Under the pieces are notes generated by a model that was not told the DNA's origin, made no database searches, and saw nothing but the letters and a program-made list of their open reading frames with translations. A stretch of DNA of 40,650 nucleotides from Saksenaea vasiformis B4078 (lineage: Eukaryota > Mucoromycota > Mucoromycetes > Mucorales > Saksenaeaceae): contig JNDT01002294.1 in NCBI GenBank assembly GCA_000697055.1, positions 1-40,650 of the forward strand, in the 5' to 3' direction. Position 1 is the first letter of the stretch, and every line of letters begins with the position of its first letter. Below are positions 30,289-40,303 of the stretch, one piece after another. A program made the position numbers and the translations under genes.

Positions 30289-30300
30289 GAACGACATGCG

Positions 30301-30338
30301 ATACCAAAGTTGACGAAACGAGGACGGAGGATGTGGTA
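30301..30338 (+). repeat. Left arm of a 38-bp inverted repeat at the DIRS 3' end
   Basis: Matches the reverse complement of 30510-30547 at about 35 of 38 positions; shared cores are TTGACGAAACGAGGA and GGATGTGGTA. It starts just after the recombinase stop codon. DIRS elements carry inverted terminal repeats and an internal complementary region near the right end, which would explain such a pair. Confidence 0.85.
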
Positions 30339-30509
30339 GTCCCGACCCAAAGTACAAGGACGCCGTTGAATACCCTCCCTGGGAAGGCACCAGACAAAAC
30401 GAGCGAGGCGAAAGAATCTAAGGATTTAGAGGGATAGCGATGCTGTATTTTATTAGAAAATCCAAAATCTTTTTAGACGATGAATAAACTAGCGCGGCCA
30501 GAAGGCTTA

Positions 30510-30547
30510 TACCACATCCTACATCCTCGTTTCGTCAATTTTGGTAT
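30510..30547 (-). repeat. Right arm of the 38-bp inverted repeat
   Basis: Partner of 30301-30338, separated by a 171-bp spacer. The outer edge (30547) is a natural candidate for the right boundary of the DIRS copy. Confidence 0.85.
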
Positions 30548-30613
30548 TTAGAGTAGCGTAAAGAGAATGGTACGCTGAGAAAGAGCTTGCACATATGACT
30601 ACACAAAACAATG

Positions 30614-30961
30614 TTAAGGTCGTTGTTCAAACACAGAAAATGGAACACTGTTCCCAGAAAGGCTTAGTTCTTCATGGGAAAAAGTAGTGGTCTTACTTGC
30701 AGTAATTAATGAATGCTCTACGTCATTTCTTTGTGAAGCATTAGCCGAATGTTGTATTTCTTCACTGCTAATGGGGGTGGACACTCCGGAGCGGATCAAT
30801 TTCCCTGATCTAGCTGAGGTAGGATTTCGCGAATTGGTACGTTGGCTTTTCTGTGAGACGTTGGCTTTTCTGTGGTACGTTGGCTTATATGCAGTGGATC
30901 CCCAATCATATAAATATCCCTTCCAAAAAAATGTTGTCAAGTTTTCGGCGAAGTACGACAT
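30614..30961 (-). CDS. Possible Ser/Thr-rich protein tail, unknown
   Basis: 115-codon frame with coding-like Ser/Thr/Asn-rich composition (KLIRSGVSTPISSEEIQHSA; SLITASKTTTFSHEELSLSG) ending SVFEQRP and a stop. It spans a 19-bp tandem repeat (30838-30888). It could be the last exon of a gene whose upstream exons are not visible, because the membrane-protein pseudogene starts 50 bp away on the other strand. The alternative is a chance frame. Confidence 0.25.
   Translation of the reverse strand: MSYFAENLTTFFWKGYLYDWGSTAYKPTYHRKANVSQKSQRTNSRNPTSARSGKLIRSGVSTPISSEEIQHSANASQRNDVEHSLITASKTTTFSHEELSLSGNSVPFSVFEQRP
30838..30888. repeat. 19-bp tandem repeat, nearly three copies
   Basis: ACGTTGGCTTTTCTGTG followed by AG, GT, then a third partial ACGTTGGCTT. 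Perfect apart from the last two bases of each unit. Confidence 0.85.
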
Positions 30962-31011
30962 CTATTTCTTCGTACAGTGTATTTTGCAGCTTAACGGCTT
31001 TCTTTATAACG

Positions 31012-32975
31012 ATGTCAGCTCCGTATTACTGGAAATATCGTCTCTTCGCAGAAGACCTGCGAAGAAATCTCGTGAATATGGCAATATTCTTTCTGCCGGT
31101 TGTCTCTGCTGATGATGGGTTCGGGAATACTCTTTCAAATGGGATACAGGATATAAGCGTTCTGGCTGCTTTATTCGGTGCGGACTTGACAAGTAGAACA
31201 GCTTTAGACTGTAACGAAGGATGGGTCAATCCTGCTGTATGCCCTCTTTCTACCTTTGGTGCGGTTGGTCTCGCAAAAGCATGGCTCCACCTCTGCTTAG
31301 GTTCAGAAATAGCCGGTCGCTTAAGTATTGGCTCCGGATGTACAACTTCAGAATGGACTCAACGGACCGAGGAGGAGGGCATCGTAATCGATTACACTTA
31401 TGATAATGCAAAGCCAGAGCTTCTTCCTGTGACAAGTACGGCAGGCTATGTCATCAACAAATACTTGCCAGAAATGCAAAAACAGGATGCGAATTTTGCG
31501 GTTGTCAGCCAGATGTTTTTCCGGCAGGATGAAAAAATGACGGCGTTCGCTTTTATGGTTATCGGTGCAATACTGTCTGTCATATTGAATGCTGCTACAT
31601 ATACGTGGTTATGATATGAAGTTGGCCAGGCCAGTGACGCAGCCTTCGCATTGCTGTACTATGTACCACAAGTCTGGATGGTGACATGGCTTTCTCTTTC
31701 AACAAGAAACAACGTCGCGGGAGCAATCATAAATGTCAACAAATACTCGGGCCCGTGGGCTGACGTTATAATTAATGATGGCACCATTCGCGTTTTTAGA
31801 ATGCCTACTCCAGCAACCAAAGACTATAGGCAGATAAATTCATGCAAGACTCGGGTTATGGCTGCAATATGCTGTATATCACTAGTCACTGGTTACGTCG
31901 GATTGCTATCTGTTGTTCAGAGAACAACCGGAGCTCCCGTTTATACCTGGCTAGGATTGCAGTGTTTTTTACTTGCTGTTCGTAGCGCCTGCGTAGCACG
32001 CGACTGGAACTTCGATAACTTCCCCCAAGTAACAGTTGGCCTTCATGATCTCATAGTGGGGGGTCCGCCCTTAGATCCAAGAAAGATCCTCATCCCTAGA
32101 AGCTGGAAAACCCTCGACGTGTCTTTGGGCCAAAGGAAAGTGTTTCTTCAAGCAGAAGGCTCAGAATATCAACAAGGGTCGGCGCCAACAAGCACGAATT
32201 GGCTGGATATAAAAGAATTCCTATGGTGCGCAGGATTGGATTTGAAAGATCATGCGCATTTGGTGACGATTGTAAGTTATTCGATGGTTGCGTTATGGAA
32301 ATTGGAAGAAAGCAAGCTTGTCTGGGAGATTGGCACCTTATTGCATCTCGACATTGGTGCAGTTATAGGTGTTCCCAATACCAATGGTGGCAGCGCACTA
32401 AAGATACTGTGGTACAACGCTACGATTCAAGGAACTGTTTCAAAATGTGATCCAAACTTCAAGCTGGACTCTCGATACCAGCATGCAGTATGGAGGACAT
32501 GGTGTTACACAAGGGAGCTTATGAAGATTAATTGCAAGCCGCTTACCATGCTGGATTGTGATTGGACTACACTCAGCTGCGTCCCAATGGCGTCACTTGC
32601 TAACGCAATTAAAAGGTTCTCCCCAGCGCTGGAAGTGGATACAAACCTTATGGATCCTAAACCCATTCTCGAATCGGCAGCAGATCCCGCAAATCCTTGG
32701 CATAAAACTACGATGACTCTTAACAAAGATTTGTACCTTTAACCGCTGATTGTGGCACGTTAACATTTGATCTATGACCTTTATTTTCGACGCTGGCAGT
32801 TATTATCCTTCTACCAAGTGTTGCAACAAGAAGTACACTGCTACCAAAACAAGTGCGACTTAACGAAAAATGTGCTTGCAAAACTGCTGAGGAATCAAGA
32901 AGACAGGATAAAAGCAAGCAGATGATAGAAGTCAGCGGGACCAAGACTAATCTTTTGTTGCATGAGTCTGTTTAG
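31012..32975 (+). pseudogene. Polytopic membrane protein, fungal family of unknown function, with nonsense codons
   Basis: One frame runs from ATG 31012 to 32742 except for TGA at 31612 (codon 201), which falls in ...NAATYTWL-stop-YEVGQASDAAF within a continuous transmembrane/loop segment. After a frameshift near 32725 the reading continues FVPLTADCGTLTFDL, TGA (32775), PLFSTLAVIILLPSVATRST and a charged tail ending at TAG 32975. Hydrophobic helices are visible at AIFFLPVVSA, AFMVIGAILSVILNAATY, VMAAICCISLVTGYVGLLSV and LAVIILLPSVA. The DIGAVIGV-like block and long extracellular-type loops resemble uncharacterised fungal multi-pass proteins (DISVLAALFGADL...). No function known. Three lesions argue for a pseudogene unless stop read-through occurs. 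Confidence 0.7.
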
Positions 32976-32987
32976 TCCTTTTACAGC

Positions 32988-33265
32988 AAAATCACCTGTG
33001 AGAGTTGACAGAGTGGATTATATTTCCTGATTTCAGAAAAGTTCCGATTCCAGTTCTGCAATCTGTAAAACGTCGTCTCCTTAACAGAGTATTCACTGAT
33101 TAGCAGGTCATAAGAAAAGCTCGATGGGTTGTATTGTATGATGAGATCGGGAGTAGTTGCTAGCATATGGAAGTCTATTCAAAGTCCACTGTCTGTGGTC
33201 TAGATAGTTTCGGAGTAGAAGATAGCATCTTTCATGATAATCTACGAATTACTGGAAACAATACA
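32988..33265 (+). repeat. Diverged direct repeat, copy R1 (upstream of YR1)
   Basis: Similar in the same orientation to 38036-38310. Shared blocks: CAAAATCACCTGTGA versus CAAAATCATCCGTGA, GAGTGGATTATATT versus GAGCGGACTATATT, CAGTATTCA, ATATGGAAGT, and ATTCAAAGTCCAC followed by AGTCTGTG or TGTCTGTG. It lies 2.3 kb upstream of the YR1 start codon. Confidence 0.7.
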
Positions 33266-35324
33266 TTGGGCGATAATTGAAAGTGTTATGGAGAGACGCC
33301 GCATACAGCAGTTGTCAAGTCTCGTAAGACCATTCTGTAGGAAGGCAACATTTGATCTTAGAAAAGTATGATGGGATTCTGCCACTCTATCACTGTACTT
33401 AAAGCGTAAGGATGTTAATTTCCGTCGTTTCTGCGGTTTGAGTTATCTTCCTATTCTATATTAAATTCCAGAGACAGCAAGTCAAACTCACAAAGAAAGA
33501 GAGGTAAAGGATAGTAATGAATAAATGGTAAACGCAAGCGAGATTTTATTTGCATGTTACTTCGGGATATTTATCCTATAGAATCGCTTTGTCTATCTGC
33601 GCAGACAATTATAAAAACGTATGCTGAGTGGTCAAGTATCCCCAATGCCGTCTCATCCATGGTGCGATGCATAAAAGAGCGTAACATGAGCATCGTAGAG
33701 ATCTACTATTGGAATGGTCTTTGAATCGACCTGCCCGTCTTGGTTTGATGCTAGCTATAAGAGCCTTGAACGCCGTGGTTCTTCTCTCCTTCCTTTCTGA
33801 ACCATCCTCACGGTAGCGCCGTACCGAGCAGCGAAATCAAGACCATTTATGGCTTTATCCCTAATCAGATAAGATGTCGTTGCCGTACGCTGATCTTGGA
33901 ATCCAACAACCGGTAATAACCGAACAAAGTGTGATAGGGAATAAACAAATAGACGGTAGGTAAGGTAATTCTTTTTACTTTCTCGTTCTTGATTATCCAT
34001 ATCGTTTTGACTAGCACAAAATACTTATGATACAAAGAGAACTAAACGAAAAAGATAATTTGGCAAGAATTCGAAGACGGTAAGGGACACTGTAAAGTGG
34101 AACAAAGTTTTCATGAAAGGACGACTGCTTTTGAGCAGTAGTCAAGCAAAAGCAACACACTATACTTTGGACTTTGTTTCCTGTTGACTGATGGATCTTG
34201 AGATGGCAAATAATACGATCGGCACCTTCAGCCGCAAAATAAATTGTTATTCAGAAAAGTACTTATCAGAGCGCATAGGGGTTCCTGTTCTTTCCAATTG
34301 ACATAGCGAGGTTGCCTGTATCTCTTTCCTACTATGAAATCATGTCCAATCGTTATGGTAAAGTTCTATCTATCAAATCTTTTAAGGTGACAATGATGTA
34401 GCCGATCACATAGAAGATAGTGGACTAGACGATTTACGTAGAGCGATAACAGCAACCACCCTTACAAAGCAAAGCCTAAGTTTACGGCGCATGCAGGGAT
34501 AACGTCAGCCAATCAGATGGCGGCTTGTGGCAGATTGTGAAAAAGACATGATGGAACCCAGAGCATAGCAAGTACTCACCAAACAATTCTTGAACTTATT
34601 AAGCCAAATCAACCGGCAAGAAGTCATAGATAGAGCCAGCAGGCACATCCTGCCCTCATGCAAAGGAAACCAATCGCTTTTGTTGACTTTCGATTGAGGT
34701 TTGAAGTCAATTGCGATGACGAAGACTGTTATTCGTATCGTTAGCCAGAATTCCGAACTGTTGGAACAGAAACAATAACTTTTGGGTGAGAGCAGATGAT
34801 GGATAACCGTGTAGTATTTTTGGTTTGTTGCACGGACTGTACTGGATTGTGGGTAATCTAGCTAACTGCAGGCACTCTGAAACTGTTATTGCTCTAACTA
34901 TCCATCAAGAATTACTGCGGTTTTGTTTGAAAGACCATAATAAATTTTTAGCAAACAGTCGACAATGGTATCGCTGAGAGACGTCGAAAGACCTAACTTT
35001 TTGTTATCTTCATTTGTCTCTTTTCCTTTCCTTTTCTTGTTTTAGTTTAGTAGTTTTATAAACGGGGACAAAAAAATGTGTTGAAGGAGGTGATCTGCTC
35101 GTTGCTATATGTGATTGTTGCTGACTGAATCTACCAGCAACAAGCAAAATACATGCAAACGTTGGAACCCGAAGCGCACGCGGTTATTTTAAACGTTTAA
35201 CTGTCTCTAGCAAGGATCTCCTCTTTGAATGTGGCAGAAGTATTTATATAATAGCACAACAGTTACTTCTATTTTTGTCAACAATTACAGAAAAAAAGTT
35301 GGTGCAATCTTGTATTCTTTATTT
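33266..35324. other. Region between repeat R1 and recombinase YR1
   Basis: About 2 kb with no confident gene. An 81-codon minus-strand frame (33755-34000; includes SYLIRDKAINGLDFAARYGA) looks mildly coding-like but has no recognised family. The remainder is AT-rich and non-coding. A short hairpin (GACTGCTTTTGAGCAGTAGTC, near 34122) is present. Confidence 0.4.
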
Positions 35325-37012
35325 ATGTTGTTAAAAGACCAAATTGGTGCAGTGCGTGAAAGAGTAGCTTTGTCTACGAAAGCAGCGCGCCGTCAAGTAG
35401 GTGCGACAACGATAACCGAGTTATTGGACAAGATCAATGAACACAACGAACAAATAATTTCTCCATAGTCCGCGCGCTACCTGGAATTTCTTGACGCATA
35501 CAATGAAGAGGCTGTTAAAAATGGGGAAACACCACCATACAGCAGTCCATGGAGCAACACAATTTTTAAGAAAGGTAACGACGACTTTATAAATGTTGTT
35601 CTTATTCGTCTGTAAAGAAACTTTAATGATATATGCCCTGGAAAGGTCCATGACCTCTTCAGGTAGAGTTGAGCGAAAACTGCAAGTAAGTACCAGTATC
35701 CGTGGGTTCAACGGCTTGGTCTCTGGAGTAAAGTTAATACAAAGAAGTGATCAAAGTCTTTGATTAGGCAAAACGTTGCAACAACACCTTGGAGATTAAT
35801 ATGGACTTTCTGCGGTTAGTAAGACATTTTATTTTCTCAATGGCAGATAAAGGTTTCTTTGGCAAGCGGGGCAAACCCAAAACCGTTTTTGGACAGTCCG
35901 AAGCTGCGAAAATGATAAATACGCTGTTTTGTTCCGATGACACATTGGATTCAACTCATGATGTACAAACCGCATGCTTGTTGCTCTTCATTTTATACAC
36001 TGGTATACGAATTTCCTCTGTTTGCGCTATGTCGGGGATACCAGACGATATTCGTACCTGTCTAAATGGAAGCACGTAACAATTTGGACGCAGAGCGGAG
36101 GCCAGTTTTTCGTGGAACTCAAAGCACCACATGTGAAAGCTCATAATCACTTCACCGAGGTTCAAAAAACCTTAAGGAGAACCCTACATTCATTAACAGC
36201 AGAATATGAAGCACCATTTACCTTAGATGCTACGATCTATGTCATATCACCCGCATTCAGGCGTGGTGTAGCCATCTATTCGACCTTTGAAGAATGGATA
36301 GCTTCACTCTACGTGAAGCTTCCAATAAAGGATAATTGTCTACAGCAACCGGTCTTTCTAAGCCGGGCTGGGTAATCATTATTATTAACATGCAACATAT
36401 GAGACATAGCTGATCCAGCAACAAAGACAAAGACTTGTTACCTCCATGGACAAATCAGGGCGTTCTAAGGAAGCTCAAACATCTTATCGTTCGGTCTGGG
36501 CTTACAGTCGACAGCACTTTATATGCATTTCGGAGAGATTTTTCTCAATCCATGCAAGCTATCACTGATCGGGAAGATACGATGCGAGCCATGAGGCACG
36601 CAACTGGATCAAATACTGTTTACAAGTATTATTTTCTCGCCGTGAACAATTGGATGTCATGAACGTGTGGTTGCGAGGGAAAATTGCCAAGGCAAACACA
36701 TTGAACGTTCTGTTGAACCCCATACAATTCTGTGTCCCTGACACGAGCGTTTACAAACTAACAGAAGAAGAAAAGCGGACACTCGTGCATAATATTTCAG
36801 AAGCCATGGAAGCTAAGGTTCACTGTGAAAACCTTCTTACACATTTTCGGACAACGTACGACAATGAATACCGCAAACTCTGGGCAGAATCAGATAGGGT
36901 CGAATACGACAAACTACGCCAAAAATATAAAGGTTGCATTGCAAAACATCGGCGCAGAGCAACCGATGCCAAAATACACCGTGATCAGGCAAACATTGTA
37001 AATACCATGTAG
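35325..37012 (+). pseudogene. Crypton/DUF3435-like tyrosine recombinase YR1, three lesions
   Basis: Exons 35325-35574, 35663-35685, 35768-36371 and 36419-37012; introns are GT-AG and phases fit. The N-terminus (LKDQIGAVRERVALSTKAAR) and PPYSSPW match the second recombinase at 40304. Catalytic region: LYTGIRISSVC (first Arg), LYAFRRDFSQSM (box II, Tyr instead of His), MRHATGSNTVYKYYF (His and nucleophile Tyr). A long charged C-terminal helix follows (ENLLTHFRTTYDNEYRKLW). Lesions: TAG at 35466 where YR2 has Trp (P-W-S-A-R), a one-base loss in a G run near 36035 and a one-base loss in a T run near 36637. Cryptons and Starship captains (DUF3435) use such enzymes to move DNA without RT or DDE transposase. 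Exact subfamily uncertain. Confidence 0.7.
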
Positions 37013-37635
37013 ATCACCAATGACCGTAGCAGCGACACAGTAGATATTGTAAGTGGAAAAGGTAGGAAACTGACAAATTCCACTTGTGGTGTTAAAATCG
37101 CATAGATAACTCAGAAGGAAGTGCTGAGGAACAGGATGATGGCAGTATATCTCAATTTCTGGAGCTGCTAAGCCAAGGTTAGCAAAGCTTTTCTTGCCCT
37201 CGTACACCCGATGTTGCAGACCACGTGATCGGAAAGTGGACACAGAATGGCTCTGCCGATTCAATCTTATCATAAGTCTTGAGGATGTCGAGACAGTGGC
37301 AAAGACACCGTAATATCTGCTTTTACCGACGATACTTTGTCCGAAGAGCAGAGGTAGTAGCTTAGGGTAACGTCATGCGGCTCATGACATATTTATACTT
37401 ATCACTAGTATCCACTTCCTGGCCAACGGGCGGCCATTATGGAGGGATGCACACAGAGACAGCCGAATGGAGGAGAAATGCAGCTGATTTTTAATGAGAA
37501 TACTCAGAAGTGGATAAGTTCTGTTGAGAACTGTCGTATTGAACGAAAACATGTGGTTGATGTCAACTTCCACATGAATACCCATGCAGAAGAAGCTGTT
37601 ACAGATATGTCCGGAAGAGCAAGTGCTAATTTCTC
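37013..37635. other. Region downstream of YR1
   Basis: A short coding-like stretch (about 37106-37167; SAEEQDDGSISQFLELLSQ before a GTTAGC donor) could be a further exon of YR1, but the connection is not resolved. The rest shows nothing convincing. Confidence 0.35.
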
Positions 37636-37890
37636 TTGTACACCACATGTTGGAACAAAACTATCATGTCTCAGCAATGCAGATTACCCAAACTACAAGC
37701 AAACCGCACTCAGTCGCTCTTACGTAGTTCGGAGTTCTATCGCAAGCGTCAACTCGAGCTCGAACAGCTCTCAGACGAGAAAGAGAGGCTAGATCAGAAC
37801 TACGTTCCAAAAAGGCTACGTAGACTTCTTGACTGCTGTGGTGTCAGGAAGATAGCACCATACAACACCAAACACGATTCCAAGGATTAG
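37636..37890 (+). CDS. Short coiled-coil-like open frame, unknown
   Basis: From ATG 37666 the frame gives 74 residues with coding-like content (KLQANRTQSLLRSSEFYRKR, QLELEQLSDEKERLDQNYVP, RLRRLLDCCGVRK), ending TAG 37890. Heptad-like Leu/Glu/Arg spacing suggests a coiled coil. It may be the last exon of the recombinase gene upstream or a separate element-borne gene. The overlapping frame at 37439-37792 looks less protein-like. Confidence 0.3.
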   Translation: MYTTCWNKTIMSQQCRLPKLQANRTQSLLRSSEFYRKRQLELEQLSDEKERLDQNYVPKRLRRLLDCCGVRKIAPYNTKHDSKD

Positions 37891-38035
37891 ATCCCCTCGG
37901 GCAGCATCTAGTAAAATCCCTTCGCTCCCACATATGGGTGAAGAATCAGGAGCATAGTGAAAAAGCACAAGAGGCAAGAGAAGTTATCGAGATTTAGATA
38001 ATCCTTAATTGAATAAAAAACGTGCCTCCTTTTAT

Positions 38036-38310
38036 AACAAAATCATCCGTGAATACAGATAGAGCGGACTATATTCCATGATTGTACAGATGTCTATATA
38101 TCCAATATATAACCGTCATCTGTGCTTGATCTTTCTTAATGCAGTATTCATGGAGGACAGATCGAGAGCGGATCGTAGAAAACTCGGCGGAAGGCATTGT
38201 ATAAAGTCCGGAATAAGTGCTAATATGGAAGTGATTCAAAGTCCACAGTCTGTGCTTTGGATAATTTCGGGATCTCTTTATGGTAATGTATCGATCATTG
38301 GCTAGCAATG
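38036..38310 (+). repeat. Diverged direct repeat, copy R2 (upstream of YR2)
   Basis: Partner of 32988-33265, same orientation. It lies 2.27 kb upstream of the YR2 start, almost the same distance as R1 to YR1. On the minus strand both copies stay open for 60-100 codons, but the translations agree poorly, so coding is not claimed. Confidence 0.7.
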
Positions 38311-38697
38311 TCTCTGACAGTGAACGAAAGGATGTTGAAATACAACAATGGGACGCAAAACGTACCAATCTTATTCTGCACTGACTTTTTACCGTACTGA
38401 CATCTATAACGACTTCAAAAAACCGCCAGCAATCGAGCTATTACCGTAAATCGTACCGAACCGTACCGTTAGCAGCTCTAGAAAAGATCAAACGATATTT
38501 CTTTAAGTATCACGATTACACTAAGCAACCAAATCATTGTGAAATGGCAAGATTCGCTAATTGACGCAAAAAGCAAAAAGCAAATAAATTAGCAAATATA
38601 GCTTTCAAACCAGAATACGTGATTCTTCCATGCACAAATAAACTTGCTTTCAAACAAAGACATTTATTACCCTTCAATATGCACAAGATTAAGATGC
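38311..38697. other. Non-coding spacer with EF-1alpha 3' flank
   Basis: Nothing coding. The right-hand 60 bp, read on the minus strand, contain AATAAA shortly after the EF-1alpha stop codon and so probably derive from that gene's 3' UTR. GCTTTCAAAC occurs twice (near 38603 and 38645). Confidence 0.4.
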
Positions 38698-38903
38698 TTA
38701 TTTCTTCTTGGCGGCAGCCTTGGTGACCTTGCCAGCCTTGTCAACCTTCTCGACAGCCTTGATGACACCGACAGCAACGGTCTGACGCATATCACGGACA
38801 GCGAGACGACCAAGAGGGGGATACTCGGTGTAGGACTCAACGCACATAGGCTTGGAAGGAACCATCTTGACGATAGCACTGTCTCCGCTCTTTACATACT
38901 TTG
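38698..38903 (-). pseudogene. TEF1: 3' fragment of translation elongation factor EF-1alpha
   Basis: Encodes the exact C-terminal end of eEF1[60 protein letters not shown] and TKAAAKKK, then TAA. Similarity begins abruptly at KYVKSGD; upstream sequence (EPWP...) has none. The frame has no lesions and codon use is strongly biased, so the transfer is recent compared with the surrounding relics. Roughly 390 residues of the factor are missing, so it cannot function. Either a captured host-gene fragment or a last exon left by rearrangement (the base pair before TATGTA is AG). Confidence 0.9.
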
Positions 38904-39185
38904 GCCAAGGTTCATATACCCATAACACGAGTCTCCATTCTTTGTTACAAAACGAAGTGTACATTGACCAATCAAGGAGCTGCTTTTATCGGACTATCAA
39001 AAAAGCCGTTGGTCCTTCAGAGGAAGTCATCTCTGTACTGTGTACAGATAGTCGTTGTCTTGCTATAGATTTCTAACCTGTTAGAAAAGTAAATGGTTTT
39101 TCTTTATTAATTTTCTTATGATGCTACCGGACGTTTTTAACATTTCTAGTAAGATTATGGACGAACTATAAAGCAATAGCTATCC
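38904..39185. other. Spacer between EF-1alpha fragment and Tc1 relic
   Basis: AT-rich, no supported coding or repeat. It may include the eroded 5' end of the Tc1-like element. Confidence 0.4.
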
Positions 39186-39700
39186 ATGATTTATGAAATG
39201 AGAGAAGTTGGATTGCCGTTAGGCGAAATTGTAAAGTCCCCAAGATTATCGCGACTAACTGTTCATACTGTTACAAAAAATATGAAAAAACGGGAACTGC
39301 AACGCCAAAACCGGGATCTGGAAGCCAAAAGACGCAATCCGCATTTACCCTTGAAGGTGTACCATGCAAATTCCAGTGATTCGAATGTCCAGGTTTCATA
39401 CCAACATTCGGCAAGGTGCTTTACGATTTTGCGTTTTTCTCAGTCGCCTTTTTCGTAGATTTAAGTTAATTAAAGACACTAGGAAGAGATTCCAATGGGC
39501 TAAAGAGCATGCCGGCTGGACAATAGTGCAATGGGAGAAGGCCATCTGGTTGCAGGAGTCCAGATTTCGTGTTATCGGGAATGATGACAGAGAAAAAACA
39601 TTACAAAAGGATGGAGAAGCTCTCATAGTACAAAATATCAAAGAGACAGCGAAGTATAGTGGCTGTTCTGTGATCTTTTTTTGTAGGATAATCTATTTGT
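39186..39700 (+). pseudogene. Tc1/mariner-type transposase, decayed
   Basis: Starts IYEMREVGLPLGEIVKSPRL and SRLTVHTVTKNMKKR, the paired-type HTH of Tc1-like enzymes. It then switches frame (TPKPGSGSQKTQSAFTLEGV) and switches again to FKLIKDTRKRFQWAKEHAGW, TIVQWEKAIWLQESRFRVIG and ETAKYSGCSVIFF. The catalytic block that normally reads W-S-D-E-S-R-F is W-L-Q-E-S-R-F, so the first DDE aspartate is replaced. The start, the second half with the remaining acidic residues, and the TIRs are not recognisable. Confidence 0.8.
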
Positions 39701-40303
39701 GTCGATAGATGTGGACACAAGCAATTTTATGGGAAGCGACCTAACTATGATTTTGTGCAATGTGAACATTTTCTGTGATGGTGCGACGGAGAAGGAGAAG
39801 AGCTATTGTGATAACTGGTGGGGTATGGAAGGGATTTTGATCGGTAACGACAGACCAGCGGCATCGCCATGTAGTGATCGTGATGCAAGCAAGAAAAGTG
39901 GTAAAATCGATAGCTGGGTTGGCTGTATGGGAAGAGACCTAGAATTGACTGATAAGACATGTGAGGAGGTGAGCAAGGAAAGAGTACCAAGTAAGATCCG
40001 TGTTAACTGGAACTATACGAATTGCTTAAGCGGAAAGGACCACAGAAGAAGCCTTCTGATTTCACAATACCACGAAGGGTGTTCACTCAACTGCATCAAT
40101 AATATTTTTGGGAACCGTAAATAAAGCGTAGCACCAACACGAAACTATGGTAGGTAGGGTACGTTTCATAGTTCCGGAAAAGTCCTCTTCTCTGCACAGG
40201 ACGAGATACTAAGTTATGATACTAATTGGTGACTCTCTTTTCCTTACAATTCAAATAAACGCGGCACATGACGTAAATGCTGCCTTTTTCATCTTTTATC
40301 AAT
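39701..40303. other. Tc1-relic tail and YR2 upstream region
   Basis: A 141-codon plus-strand frame (39699-40124) crosses this stretch without resemblance to the Tc1 C-terminus or any family I know. The 180 bp before 40304 presumably hold the YR2 promoter. Confidence 0.35.

Larger units (their letters stand above)
27736..30547 (+). mobile_element. DIRS-type tyrosine-recombinase retrotransposon, degenerate and 5'-truncated
   Basis: In order: a reverse transcriptase fragment (YLDD box), an inserted dispersed repeat, RNase H, a tyrosine recombinase, then an inverted repeat. RT-RH followed by a tyrosine recombinase instead of a DDE integrase is diagnostic of DIRS-like elements, which integrate without target-site duplication. 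The gag region and the N-terminal half of RT are absent. At least four frameshifts and several stops break the polyprotein, so only the recombinase's C-terminal part is still an intact long frame. Confidence 0.85.

Noticed and set aside
31600..31636. An intron removing TGA 31612 in the membrane-protein gene
   Set aside because: The possible GT...AG pairs here are too short or change the frame, and the hydrophobic segment reads continuously through the stop.
39699..40124. 141-codon plus-strand frame after the Tc1 relic
   Set aside because: Does not resemble the Tc1 C-terminus (no PxDxNPIE-type block) or any family I know; probably chance in decayed DNA.
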